From Branchiostoma floridae (Eukaryota > Chordata > Leptocardii > Amphioxiformes > Branchiostomatidae): a stretch of 27,500 nucleotides of DNA. Below, one piece after another: positions 11,201 to 20,200 of the stretch. Numbering within the stretch: position 1 is the stretch's first letter; every line of letters begins with the position of its first letter. The position numbers and the translations under genes were made by a program. The notes beneath the pieces were generated by a model, which was not told the origin of the DNA, searched no databases, and saw only the letters and a list, made by a program, of their open reading frames with translations. The stretch lies in the NCBI RefSeq assembly GCF_000003815.2, contig NC_049980.1, forward strand, positions 4,438,124 to 4,465,623. The letters are read 5' to 3'.

Positions 11201-13388
11201 CATAATACTGTGCAATGAGTAGGGAGTAAGTGTGATCAGAAGAATTTTTGTGGTAGTTTTGTGGTGACTTCAGAAACTGCAAAGCTAAACCACAGAGACT
11301 ACGATTAATATATTTTACAGTGCTTGCTTACTTGCTTAAGGCGAGTCCTTCCATAGTACTGTTATCTATTAGTAAGCATACTCATTGGAAAGGTTTGCTC
11401 CGAATCCCCATACTAAATATTAAATATATTAAACATGTTTTGATACACATATCGTTACAGGTGGGGGATGGGAGGGATTTCATCCCTGTTCTAAAAGAGG
11501 CTCAGAACTCTGGACTCAAATTAGCTCTTCACATCGCAGAGGTTGGTACTCAAGGTTTCTTATCTTTGATTACTGGTTGTTGGGTTAAAGAAACTAAAGT
11601 ATTCGAATGAAAGCTCATCTGTGTTGGTAAATTCCATAGTGAAAAGTTTAAACTTTGTTCCAACACAAAGGAAGAAACTCATCATAAATTTTCGGCCGAA
11701 TACTCCGACCTTCATCAGATGAATGATTCGCTGCACTAATCCGGAAGTCTTTGAATCCAAATAAGACCCCTTTACAGCCTAAAGTACTCATAATTCCACA
11801 CAATAGAACAGAATATCGCCTTCCGACAATCGCCTTCCCGCCATTTATGATTCGCTGCTACCTGACGTCATCCGACGACTTCCGGAATAGTGCAGCGAAT
11901 CATTCATCTGATGAAGGTCGGAGTATTCGGCCGAAAATTTATGGTGAGTTTCTTCCTTTGTGTTGGAACAAAGTTTAAACTTTTCACTACAAACTAAAGT
12001 ATTGATGATTTTGATTCTACAGTGCACATTGTTGACAATTCTATGTGTTACGGCATATCATCATAACCAACATGAAATGCGGCCTTCTGATTGGTTGCCA
12101 TTGCCTGGCTATATGATAATTTTCCATAACACCCTGTCATCCTGCAGATCTCCCAGCAGGCCACATCCCCAGAGACTGCTGCGCTGCTGTCCCTCCCCCC
12201 GGACAGGGTCGGACATGGAACCTTCATACACCACAACCAGGACCTCGCAGATATGGTGGTCGACAAGAACATACCTTTTGGTGAGATCTTTTTACACCTT
12301 TTCTATTCATTTACCATACCCCAACACTTTTTTGGTAATAGATTAAGGAGGTGATTGATTGTGATATGGTCCCAAAGTTAACGTTGGCCATGTCAAATGC
12401 TATTGTCCATCGCAAATTGATGAAGATTATAATGTCTCTGTCATAGTTTTCTTTGTTCTTCCAATTACTACATGGTGTTTAAAAAAAACAATGTTTTTTT
12501 CACTGCCACAAATGTTGTCCATTCTTTGATGTGTGAAAGTCTTTATTTTCCAGAAATCTGCCTAACGTCCAACGTGAAGGCACAGACTGTGGCATCATAT
12601 AGTGATCACCACTTCCAACACTGGTACAGCAAGAAGCATCCATGTGTTTTATGTGTAAGTATAGAACACAATATGTATTTCTTCTATTGCCGTACAGCAC
12701 CTTGTCCACAATATCCTTCTATGTGTGTGTTCTGGACTGGATGGTATTTTGGGTCATGTCATTGCTGGGCCGGGATAACATTTTATATGGGTCCGGAATA
12801 TATTCTACGGTATAGCATGGGGGGCTTCAAAGTTGTTTTGCACAGGCTTCCTTCGAATGAATCAAATGCAGCACCATCACTTTCACGTCTGTCAAAAATT
12901 TGAATAATGTACATGGACATGGAATCAAAGTTGTTACAATTTTTTTTCGAAGGACACCAAACATTCTCAACTTATGATGGATTTCAAATTGAAATTTGTC
13001 TTCTTTAGGGTGGGTGTGACATAATTACATGTAAATGAAATAAAACAAGGTGTACATGTATGCTTTATAATTTTATGATTTTTGGTCTCAGCCTCCCTGC
13101 GGGTGAAGGAGGCTAATTGGACTCCTTCACTTTTGTGTTTTTTGTGAGGTTAGAGCTGTAAGACTATTAGTCCCTTGCTTGTCATTACAGACAGATGACA
13201 AGGGAGTTTTCTGCACCACGTTATCGGAGGAGTACCGCCACGCTGCGGAGACGTTCCAGCTGACCCGACCCGACCTCTGGGACCTGTCGTACCACAGTAT
13301 AGACCACACGTTTGGAGGGGAGGATCTGAAACAGCAACTCAGGGACAAGTGGAACACTGAGAAGGAGAAACTGTTCCAGACTACATGA
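5257..13388 (+). CDS. ADAL: N6-methyl-AMP deaminase (adenosine deaminase-like, MAPDA), 10 exons
   Basis: The cytosolic enzyme hydrolyses N6-methyl-AMP to IMP and methylamine, clearing modified nucleotides from RNA turnover. Exons: 5257-5307, 5653-5789, 6199-6259, 6686-6773, 8260-8338, 10372-10498, 11461-11541, 12148-12280, 12554-12654, 13191-13388. All junctions are GT/AG and phases agree; the sum is 351 aa, against ~355 in human. Metal and catalytic motifs of the ADA fold are complete: ELHAHLSG (His20, His22), LALHIAE (His205, Glu208), RVGHG (His231) and TDDKG (Asp288, Asp289). Other family blocks are DGVRYLELRSTPR, AIDRR, GIDLSG, ICLTSNVKAQTV and DLWDLSY. ATG 5257 gives MDEALGLAEFCRQLPKV before the zinc motif, the usual N-terminal length. 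No defect is visible. Introns 4, 5 and 7 are enlarged by mobile elements. The 3' tail of the last exon is duplicated downstream. Confidence 0.96.
5377..5407 (+). repeat. Poly-G tract in ADAL intron 1
   Basis: Runs of 14, 6 and 9 G are separated only by single T bases, about 70 bp past the exon 1 donor. This is a strong G-quadruplex candidate. The rest of intron 1 (5308-5652) shows nothing else. Confidence 0.9.
5790..6198 (+). other. ADAL intron 2, nothing recognised
   Basis: AT-rich intron of 409 bp with a normal GTAAGG donor and a TTTGCAG acceptor. I see no repeat or gene in it. Confidence 0.6.
6335..6405 (-). mobile_element. tRNA-like (SINE-type) fragment
   Basis: Read on the minus strand, AGCTAAGCAGAGTGCC resembles a pol III A box. 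It is followed about 30 bases later by GGGGTTTGAATCTG, close to the B-box consensus GGTTCRANTCC. There is no clean cloverleaf, so this is more likely a tRNA-derived SINE head or a decayed tRNA than a working gene. It lies in ADAL intron 3. Confidence 0.35.
6465..6622 (+). repeat. TGAA/TGGA minisatellite in ADAL intron 3
   Basis: Imperfect tandem array built from ATGAATGA, ATGGATGA and GGAGAAATGAATGA units. Its translation gives spurious frames rich in Ser, Phe, Ile and His. Confidence 0.9.
6783..7960. mobile_element. hAT-like element with imperfect terminal inverted repeats
   Basis: The left end CAGGGCTCAAAATACC at 6783 is the inverse of the right end GTATTTCGAGCCTTG, which ends at 7960. Inside both ends are inverse copies of ACCTGCAC-type motifs. 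CAGGGCTCGAAAT-like ends are typical of hAT family elements. I find no 8-bp target duplication, so the class is tentative. There is no transposase. It starts nine bases past the exon 4 donor GT of ADAL and contains the nested element at 6870-7728. Confidence 0.55.
6870..7728. mobile_element. Nested MITE with TAA target duplication (PIF/Harbinger-like)
   Basis: The left end AGCCCCGTTTACAAAGTGCG and the reverse complement of the right end, AGGCCCGGTCACAATGCGCG, form imperfect terminal inverted repeats. TAA stands directly outside both ends (6867-6869 and 7729-7731). Removing the element and one TAA restores a continuous CTGCACC-TAA-CCTGCACTGG in the host element. A 3-bp TWA duplication is the PIF/Harbinger signature. 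No transposase is visible. Confidence 0.7.
7961..8259 (+). other. Remainder of ADAL intron 4
   Basis: About 300 bp of ordinary intron sequence leading to the TTGGCAG acceptor of exon 5. Nothing recognised. Confidence 0.5.
8351..8936 (+). repeat. Long polypyrimidine (CT-rich) satellite in ADAL intron 5
   Basis: Nearly 590 bases of TCTCTCTC-rich sequence starting 12 bases past the exon 5 donor. It contains tandem higher-order units such as CACCTCCATCTCTCTCTC alternating with ACTATGTGTGTGTCTCTCTC. It produces several spurious Ser/Leu-rich or Arg/Glu-rich frames on both strands. Confidence 0.92.
8973..10224 (-). mobile_element. Unclassified non-autonomous element, copy 2 (inverted, longer)
   Basis: Reverse-complement copy of 3989-4919, ending in the same TTACCTCC hairpin and the same GAGGTCCCCGAACTCTAGT end. 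It carries 9263-9584, absent from copy 1. That stretch holds two copies of GACAGCTGTTTGGGGAACCC (9252 and 9403) and a second terminal-type hairpin, TTACCTCCATGAAATGTCAT at about 9335. It lies in ADAL intron 5. No coding capacity. Confidence 0.8.
10499..11460 (+). other. ADAL intron 6, nothing recognised
   Basis: 962-bp AT-rich intron. Open frames here have no splice context or family match. I see no repeat structure. Confidence 0.55.
11637..11989. mobile_element. Long-arm foldback (MITE-like) element in ADAL intron 7
   Basis: The left arm from 11637 (TAGTGAAAAGTTTAAACTTT) to about 11752 is the near-perfect inverse of the right arm, about 11870-11989. The arms run through GGAAGAAACTCA, TTTTCGGCCGAATACTCCGA and CATCAGATGAATGATTCGCT. 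A unique loop of ~120 bp contains TGACGTCA at 11863-11870. The 13-mer AAACTAAAGTATT occurs just outside both arms, at 11591 and 11991. Confidence 0.82.
12655..13190 (+). other. ADAL intron 9, nothing recognised
   Basis: 536-bp intron. A 143-codon open frame at 12472-12903 runs through exon 9 and into this intron, and is coincidental beyond 12654. No mobile element recognised. Confidence 0.55.
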
Positions 13389-13452
13389 TTGATCTTAATA
13401 AGACCATGTTGATTTGATTAAATGATTGAAATTTATACATCATCTATTTTCA

Positions 13453-14060
13453 ATAAGAAGTCTAAGCAAACTTAGTACTTATTGCAGAATCGAAAAGATA
13501 CCTGTCTTGAAAATAACCTTTTAACCATTCAAAACAAATCTTTTAGAAATATCATTACGAAACTAAGAATTAGTGCCCACTCCCTACAAATCGAAAAGGG
13601 TAGACACCATGACACAACAGCCAATGAGACACTGTGTCTAACATGCCATGATGATATTTAAAATGAATACCCCTTTATGATGGATTGTCCAACTTATGAT
13701 AGAGAAACAAAAATTGTTACAGTCTATTAAATGCAAGTCTGATACAATGTTACCACATACCAAGACAAAATGTTTAATATGTTACTATCATGTCCTGCTG
13801 ATATATCTGCCTATGCTGGTCAATTTATATACAACTCCTTTAAAAAAATGAGAAAATATCATACTGTCCTGAAGAACATAACATTAGCCTGATTGTTTAT
13901 ACTATTATCATCTGTAAAAAAGATTAGTCTCTTAGATTTTCTTACTAGCAACTCATGTAGTTAAACTGTTCTGTATGTATTGTATGTACAAGTTGCTACA
14001 CATGGTATCCTTTACATTTGTTGTGCAATAAAGTTCTATCTATCTATCTATCTATTTTCA
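13453..14060 (+). mobile_element. 5'-truncated non-LTR retrotransposon (LINE) fragment
   Basis: The plus strand encodes a decayed reverse-transcriptase C-terminus: KLRISAHSLQIEKGR, then a Cys-rich LCLTC...MMDCP block typical of CR1/L2-type LINE ends, broken by a stop. The 3' end has AATAAA (14027-14032) followed by a (CTAT)n tail. It is flanked by direct repeats of (AT)CTATTTTCA at 13442-13452 and 14050-14060. The uninterrupted site is visible in the third repeat unit at about 14750-14770. This is a dead, truncated copy. Its AATAAA could serve as a polyadenylation signal for ADAL, 0.64 kb past the stop codon. Confidence 0.78.
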
Positions 14061-14161
14061 GACGATTCCACAGTAATTAACCACACAGTAAATCGTACAA
14101 AGCCACTGCAAAATGAGCCAAATATATGATGTATATTGCACAAAAAATATCAAAGTCCAAA

Positions 14162-14274
14162 GACCCGACCTGTGGGACCTGTCCTATCGCAGTATAGACC
14201 ACACGTTCGGAGGGGAGGATCTGAAACAGCAACTCAGGGACAGGTGGAACACTGAGAAGGAGAAACTGTTCTAG
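14162..14274 (+). pseudogene. Duplicated 3' piece of ADAL exon 10
   Basis: About 112 bp are nearly identical to 13267-13378, in the ADAL frame: RPDLWDLSYRSIDHTFGGED through to EKEKLF then TAG. Differences are few and mostly silent (Lys to Arg, His to Arg, third positions); a C-to-T change makes an earlier stop. The front part of exon 10 is missing. The preceding AG (TCCAAAG) lacks a pyrimidine tract, so use as an alternative last exon is unlikely. Confidence 0.85.
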
Positions 14275-14290
14275 ACTGGATGATACCTTA

Positions 14291-14655
14291 GGCCACACCA
14301 ATTTAATTTCTTGGTTCTCGGATTTTTTCAGAAAAATATTGGGGCGGTCGGTCAAAAAAAAATTGCAAAAGTCTGTGGTGAACTTATATAAAACAAGAAA
14401 ACAAGGTAAGTAGTCAAGTTTTCATGGCATGATTTATCCAATGAATCTCTTCCTTTGATTTTATACCACTGTTCTGATCATGTGACTGCAAATAAGCACT
14501 CAGATTGGTTTATCAGCACTATGTGCCTCTGGAATGGGTATTTTTTAAAGGTATGCAATAGAAAAACCTATATTGTTTTTCTTGGGACTAAATTTTTTTT
14601 TTCAATTAAAATGGGTCCGGACATCTGAGAACCAACAAATTAAATTGGTGTGGCC
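14291..14655. mobile_element. 365-bp PIF/Harbinger-like MITE with TTA target duplication
   Basis: The left end GGCCACACCAATTTAATTTC is mirrored at the right end by AAATTAAATTGGTGTGGCC; the inverted repeats extend ~33 bp into TTGGTTCTC. TTA stands directly outside both ends (14288-14290 and 14656-14658). The matching empty site with a single TTA is at 13395-13397 in the first 287-bp unit. No coding capacity. Confidence 0.85.
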
Positions 14656-14687
14656 TTAATAAGGCCATGTTGATTTGATGAAATGAT

Positions 14688-14727
14688 CAAGGAGGTTAAA
14701 AAACACTTGTTTTTCTTAACCTCCTTG
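14688..14727. mobile_element. 40-bp hairpin insertion with 7-bp target duplication
   Basis: Perfect 12-bp arms, CAAGGAGGTTAA and TTAACCTCCTTG, surround a 16-bp spacer that can itself pair (AAAACA with TGTTTT). AAATGAT stands on both sides (14681-14687 and 14728-14734). The first repeat unit has a single AAATGAT at 13420-13426 and no hairpin, so this is a clean insertion. Confidence 0.8.
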
Positions 14728-14881
14728 AAATGATTGACATTCATACATCATCTATTTTCAGACAATTCCACAGTCTTTAACTATATTGTAAATCGTACAA
14801 TGGAGTTGCAAAATGAGCAAATATATGATGAATATTGCACACAAAAAATCATCAAAGAACAAAGATCCGACCTGTGGTACC

Positions 14882-15176
14882 TAACTACATGTCCAACATA
14901 ATAGTGATACATTTCTGGTATTTGCCGTATCTACAATGAAGCTCCCAGCTCACACTCTTGCTCAAAATCATACTGTAATGTAAATTCCTTTATACTTTCC
15001 ATATCTATATATTCTAGAAATTGTATATTTACCAACCAGTATCAGCAGATTAAAATATTGAACTTTCAGAATGTTGTATCTACATAATACCTATTTTACA
15101 CAACTTGACCCTTGTGGGTACACATACCTTCCATTGCAAAGAGCGTTTAATATCGATGGTACTGTATACCTACATT
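14882..15176 (+). other. Intergenic, nothing recognised
   Basis: AT-rich sequence between the ADAL-derived repeat array and the duplicated upstream block of the Ig gene. I see no gene or repeat. Confidence 0.5.
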
Positions 15177-15576
15177 GGTCTCGAACATGACTATCAAAAT
15201 TCTAAATCACATCGCAATATATATATATAAAGGCATAAATCGGTACCTTAAAAGGAGAATGTCACAGGTGCTTTACGACAAGAACACTCCACAAAAGAAC
15301 TGAGTGCTTCAAGAGTTTATTTACACTGACCCTAATAATCCGTCTTGTGTGTAACATGGTAACTAACTAACTAAAACATGGTTATTAACACCACATCATG
15401 ATTTTGTGAGTGGTTTAAAGTGCCAGCCAAGGTTAACAAGCGAAATGATTGAGCCAGCCATCATGATCACTACAGAGGATGGTACTCAGCGGGCTATGAT
15501 TTAAATGCTACAAATATGATACTAAGGGGACGGCATTAGAGCTCGGAGTCTGGGTTCAACCACATAGTCTGAACTG
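15177..15576 (+). repeat. Duplicated upstream block of the Ig receptor gene, copy A
   Basis: Closely similar to 21821-22260. Shared stretches include GGCATAAATCGGTACCTTAA, AGGAGAATGTCAC, ACACTCCACAAAA / GCACTCCACAAAA and CCACATAGTC. The similarity resumes at about 16865, after the inserted transposon, with TTCCTTAA, TTGAC and the first-exon region. It probably contains promoter or upstream regulatory DNA of the receptor family. Confidence 0.75.
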
Positions 15577-16825
15577 AACTCGGCACAAAAAAGTTTGGCA
15601 TATCAACTTTGGTTGATCATGTTTCTGCATCAATTTCAATGTATTATATATCATTATCAATTTAAAGCTTGACCATGTGTGATTCCCTTTCCTATGGTGT
15701 TAAACTCGTCATGATAGTAAACTCATGAAACGAGCACGGGGCCTGCTTACATGAGTGGGTCACCAAAAAAAGTGCCCAAATTTCCCTGCTTATAAACACA
15801 GTATTGTCCTGCAGTTATTGGTGCACGTGTCAGTGATTCAATCTGAGCAGAAGTTATCTACCCGTTTGGTAGTTGGATGGTCAAGTCAAAGCGTGGAGGT
15901 GGTAAGGACCGGAGCCGCACGCTGACAAGGCAAGAGTAACTTTCAGCGTTTGGTGGTGGAGGCAGCGTCATGGCCAGAGTCAGTGGGACGGTATAATCGC
16001 CATAGGAAAAACAAGACTAGTACGACGATGATCATTTCAGGCACGGTGGTGAGATATAGGGACAACATCCTCCGTCCAATCTCTATATTCTACCTCTTCA
16101 ATATTAGACCAAATTCCTCTCTGCAAGATTACAACACCTGTCCACACAGAGCGAGGACCATTTGCAGACTACCTCCAGGATGTGATACTGGAGTATAGTC
16201 TTAGGATGGAATAGCCTTCCTACGGCTTATGGCTTGAGCACTAGATTGAACACCTCTCGGTTCAAATTGTTGCTTGAGTAACAGTGGCTTTCATCGACGT
16301 CGACATGTTCTGTTTATTCAACTTGTCATCATTCACAAGTCAATACCAACGGATGAAAATGAGCTGAATGGAGTGTTTAACTTTAGTAGGATAATTCGGC
16401 ACGTTATTTTTGTGACTCCCTCATGTAAGCAGGCCTAGTGCTCGTTCCATGAATTCACAATCATAGAAAACTCTACTCAAAAGTACTAAAAATAAAGTTG
16501 GATGTAACCAAAAGTTACGTGTAAAAAGGAGTGATTGAATCATTGTCACCGGCCCGCGGCCATTAAACAATCGGACAATACAGAGTTGAACAGAAGAACT
16601 TAAATTTGGGCACTATTTTCGTGACCCACTCCCGTAAGTAGGCCTGGTGCTCGTTTCATGAGTTAACAAATGATCATGTAGTTTGATACCATTGGAAAGA
16701 CAATTACAAATGTTGTCCAATGATATACAATACATTGAAATTGATGCAGAAATAACGGAAATATGACCCTTGAACCTTGAATATGATCAACCAAAGTTGA
16801 TATGCCAACCTTTTTGTGCCGAGTT
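15577..16825 (+). mobile_element. Dead Tc1-like DNA transposon with ~250-bp inverted repeats
   Basis: The left end AACTCGGCACAAAAAAGTTT is the inverse of the right end, which closes with TTTTTGTGCCGAGTT. The arms share TTGGCATATCAACTTTGGTT, TCTGCATCAATTTCAATGTA and CTCATGAAACGAGCAC in inverse orientation over ~250 bp. Part of the right arm is repeated internally at about 16390-16460. The interior holds a broken transposase. A clear TA target duplication is not obvious at the ends I chose. It interrupts copy A of the duplicated block; copy B lacks it. Confidence 0.75.
15890..16260 (+). pseudogene. Tc1/mariner-type transposase remnant
   Basis: Frames within this segment resemble the C-terminal half of Tc1-like DDE transposases. 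A broken GGGGSVM...W-type start is followed by ISGTVVRYRDNILRP, then LQDYN...PHRAR, a degraded form of the QDNAxxHxAR motif around the second catalytic Asp. After a frame change, IEHL-like codons follow at about 16240. The N-terminal DNA-binding half is essentially missing. Confidence 0.65.
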
Positions 16826-16864
16826 TATATCTCCCATAAGAACATTTCCCAAAGTCTATCACAC

Positions 16865-17150
16865 ACATAATTTCCTTAAACTTGAAATTGACCCTAGAGT
16901 GCGTTCAAAAACGCGACCAGCGTTACCACCAGTTGAATAGATGGATACTTGAGACAAAACACACCTGCTAATGACCTTTTCCCCCTGACCTTTAGGTCAG
17001 GAAGAACACTGATGCCAGTACAAACGTTAACAAAGTTTCGAAATGTGCCCAACAAGGTGAGGATTTTTATCCTACCAATGTGTGTCTGACTTTCAGAACT
17101 TGCAAAGTATTCCCTTTGTAAGTACGGCAACGTGCAGTATAGAGCACCTG
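16865..17150 (+). pseudogene. Decayed extra copy of the receptor signal-peptide exon and flanks
   Basis: The segment parallels 17200-17440 and 22260-22480: CCCCTGACCTTTAGGTCAGG, then GTTTCGAAATG, then CCAACAAGGTGAGG. The start codon (17043) is followed almost directly by the exon's last bases and the donor, so about 35-40 bp of signal-peptide codons are deleted and the frame hits TGA. The downstream intron start is also similar to that of the working gene. Confidence 0.65.
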
Positions 17151-17265
17151 ACCTCAAGATATCTATAATTTTACTCCGTTTAACTTAAGTTAGAACAGCG
17201 TCATTATACCCCCTGACCTTAAGGCCTTCTGGCTCGGAAAGAACGATGTCAAGACAAGTCCAAAA

Positions 17266-20200
17266 ATGACGGCAGTTGTGGTTTTGTGCGGCTTATTGGC
17301 CCTTGTACAACAAGGTAAGGATTCGTGACTACGACGTTTTACTTATGTGTGCCTGGTGCCAGAGACTATAGAGTACTCCCTTCCTACGTATAACAGCATA
17401 GAACACAATACTACAGTATTACCCTAAGGATATATCTGCGTTATGGTAGAAATGTTACTGTATCACAACCTACATTCAATATATTACGTCCATAGTGTAA
17501 TGGTGTCAAGTGAATTTACACACACATTCGATTTGTCAGCGACTTCAAGTTAACATTGCTCTGAACATCTACCCCACAGTTTTCTGCGTATACTCCGCTT
17601 ATACAGTTATAGTAAAACAAACCAGAACCCGGAAATAGATCTGAGGTACGAAAGTAACGTTTTGCCAGGTTGAGTTTGAAATTGAAATTGATTAAACTAA
17701 TTTAGTACCTCGTCCGCGTGCAAGAGGTAGTGAATGGCATGGGACATTCATAACCATGGACGTATTCCCAGGCAATCGTACGAGCCGCGCTCAATATATG
17801 GGGGTTTATCTTTAGGCCAGATTTCCGAACGACCCTCTTTCGATCTTAAAATTGGCCGACGTTCCGGCGATCAAGAAGTATGACAGAAGGTCGCAAATGT
17901 GACTGGAGTATTACAAATTACAGTGCAAGTAACCAAGCAGGCTAAATGTAGGTTTAAAGCTCAAAGTGCGACACAATGACACTGTAGGCTGAGAAAAAGG
18001 AAGTGAATGATAAATTTGCTGGAGTTCTGTCACTTACAAGTTTGTACGCAAATGGACAAATCTTGTGCGTTGACGGATGCCAACCAAAGAAACTAAACCC
18101 GAAAGAAATGATCTGATATACTAGAGCCACAGTCGTGATCTGTTGCTGTTTCAAACAGACCAATTAAGTAATATTCTTGTCAGTGCTGTCGTGGGCGTAT
18201 TCAGTGACACGAAATAGTCCTGTTTTTTGAACGAGCCAAATGTTTTTAGTAACAACATATGAAGAACTTAATTGCACGACAGTTGTACATGGCACAATGT
18301 ATGGCAACGACTATTACACAAAGTACAAAATAGATGTATAGAATAAGACTTAACATCCTAATTAACATAACAATAAGGGCCAATACAAGTCTTTGATATA
18401 GTGTTATAATCAAGTTGGGCTAATCATGAGTTTCGGTATTCTTTCTAATAACAAAACAGTCTTTCATATATTTACCTATCTTTGCATTATGGGAGTTGTG
18501 GCATCTAAAGATATATACAAATCTTTCTGTAGCATGGAGTCTCTTGAAATCTGCTGTACTAGATTCGAGAAATGTGAATAGCTCATTACGTAAAATAGCG
18601 TATATAAAAAATAATAAAGTAATCATGAGTTTCGGTATTCTTTCTAATAACAAAACAGTCTTTCATATATTTACCTATCTTTGCATTATGGGAGTTGTGG
18701 CATCTAAAGATATATACAAATCTTTCTGTAGCATGGAGTCTCTTGAAATCTGCTGTACTGGATTCGAGAAATGTGAACAGCTCATTACGTAAAATCTGAG
18801 CGTATATAATATATTAGACATTTATTTCCTGATTTGCCAAAATAATCTATGGAACAATTTGCAACTGATCTTTACAACCGAAAGCTTTATAACTTGATTT
18901 TCCGTGGACTTCCAAAATATTCAGTTTGGCATCGGACAAAACTTTGTTTCATTGTAACGTTAACTGTTGAAACCTATGCCTACAAATTCAAAGCAACAAT
19001 ATCCAAAGGTCATCAGAAAGAGCAATAACCAATATAAGGTCTCTATATAACTTTGTGACTAATTCATCTATATTGCAATATTGTGTTACAGTAGCGGCCC
19101 AGATCTTTGAAGAAGCAGGCAAAAGTGTCACCCTGCCCTGTGACTACAGTTTCTCTGGGGCTCGCTACACAATAGACTGGCATAGAGGCGCAGAACGTCT
19201 CCTGAACTTCTTCTCTGAAGACTCCAACCCAACATTTGACAGTACAGATCTGTCAGGCCGCCTGAGTCTACAGGATGGTAAAAACCTGGTCATCAGTAAT
19301 CTGCAGGGAACTGATGATGGCAGGTACTACTGTGGTGTGTCTGAGATTGGAGGGAACCCTCCTGGAGATGGATCGGATAAGAACTTGGTTGTGACAGGTA
19401 TGTTTAAGTGATTGCAAATGTAGCAATTGTAGCTTAAGCTTACACATATAATATCCGTGCTACCCGTATTGGCACTGTCATGTGAATGTCTAAGATAAAT
19501 GTACATTAGTTGTCGTATAGTATTTCTTAGCTTTATAAACATGGAAAATCCACAAATGACGCGTACCATATTTCGTACCTATGCTGTCGTGTGATTATTA
19601 GCCTTAGCTATCAGTATTAGTTTAGTGTTCTCGAGCGCTACATTTCTACATTTATAGAAGTCTTTGATAGCTCGGCCACTGTAGTTTTCAACCCACCGAA
19701 ATGATTATCTTTTTTTGTCAGTGAGCCCCAGTGTGACCCTATTATCATCAGTACAGTCCACGGCCGCTACAGGAAGTGACGTTACTCTGACCTGTAGTGT
19801 GGACAGTAAACCTGCTGCCAACATCACCTGGGTTGGACCAAACGGGGATCTCGGGACAGGAACCAGCGTGGTGCTGAACAACGTCCAGCCAGCAAACGAC
19901 ACAGGAACCTACACGTGCACAGCTACTAACAGCTTTAGTGCCAGCAAGTCAGCTAGTGGTTCAGTTGTGCTGATTTTTCAAGGTTTCTGTGCGAGTTGTC
20001 AAGATGGTTTACTTTAATTGCTTTGGTTCATTGATCTCTCTGGATCCATTGTTGAATTAATGGGTTTGTTTGATTTATTACAGGTCTTGCAATGTTTGTT
20101 TGTTTGTTTGTTTGTTTGTTTCATTCAAGTTATGGTCACCACAGCAACGACACCTGCAAGAGAAGGTATGATGGAACTTTGTTTAAATATTGTATGCTCT

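Larger units (their letters stand above)
13269..14881 (+). repeat. 287-bp tandem repeat from the ADAL 3' end, three units, interrupted
   Basis: Matching anchors (C/T)CCGACCT at 13269, 14164 and 14866 mark the start of three units: the real exon 10 tail, a full second copy, and a third cut off after about 15 bp. The raw spacings are 895 and 702 bp. Removing the LINE with one target duplication (608 bp) leaves 287. Removing the MITE (368 bp) and the hairpin (47 bp) also leaves 287. The exact agreement supports tandem duplication followed by independent insertions. Confidence 0.85.

Noticed and set aside
12472-12903. 143-codon plus-strand frame
   Set aside because: Only the part 12554-12654 is a real ADAL exon; the rest is intron that happens to stay open.
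14162-14274. Possible alternative last exon of ADAL
   Set aside because: It lacks the first part of exon 10 and a pyrimidine tract before its AG, and starts at the tandem repeat boundary, so it is a duplicated remnant.
18496-18792. 98-codon plus-strand frame in the Ig gene intron
   Set aside because: It arises from the 199-bp tandem duplication and matches nothing known to me; no coding signal beyond openness.
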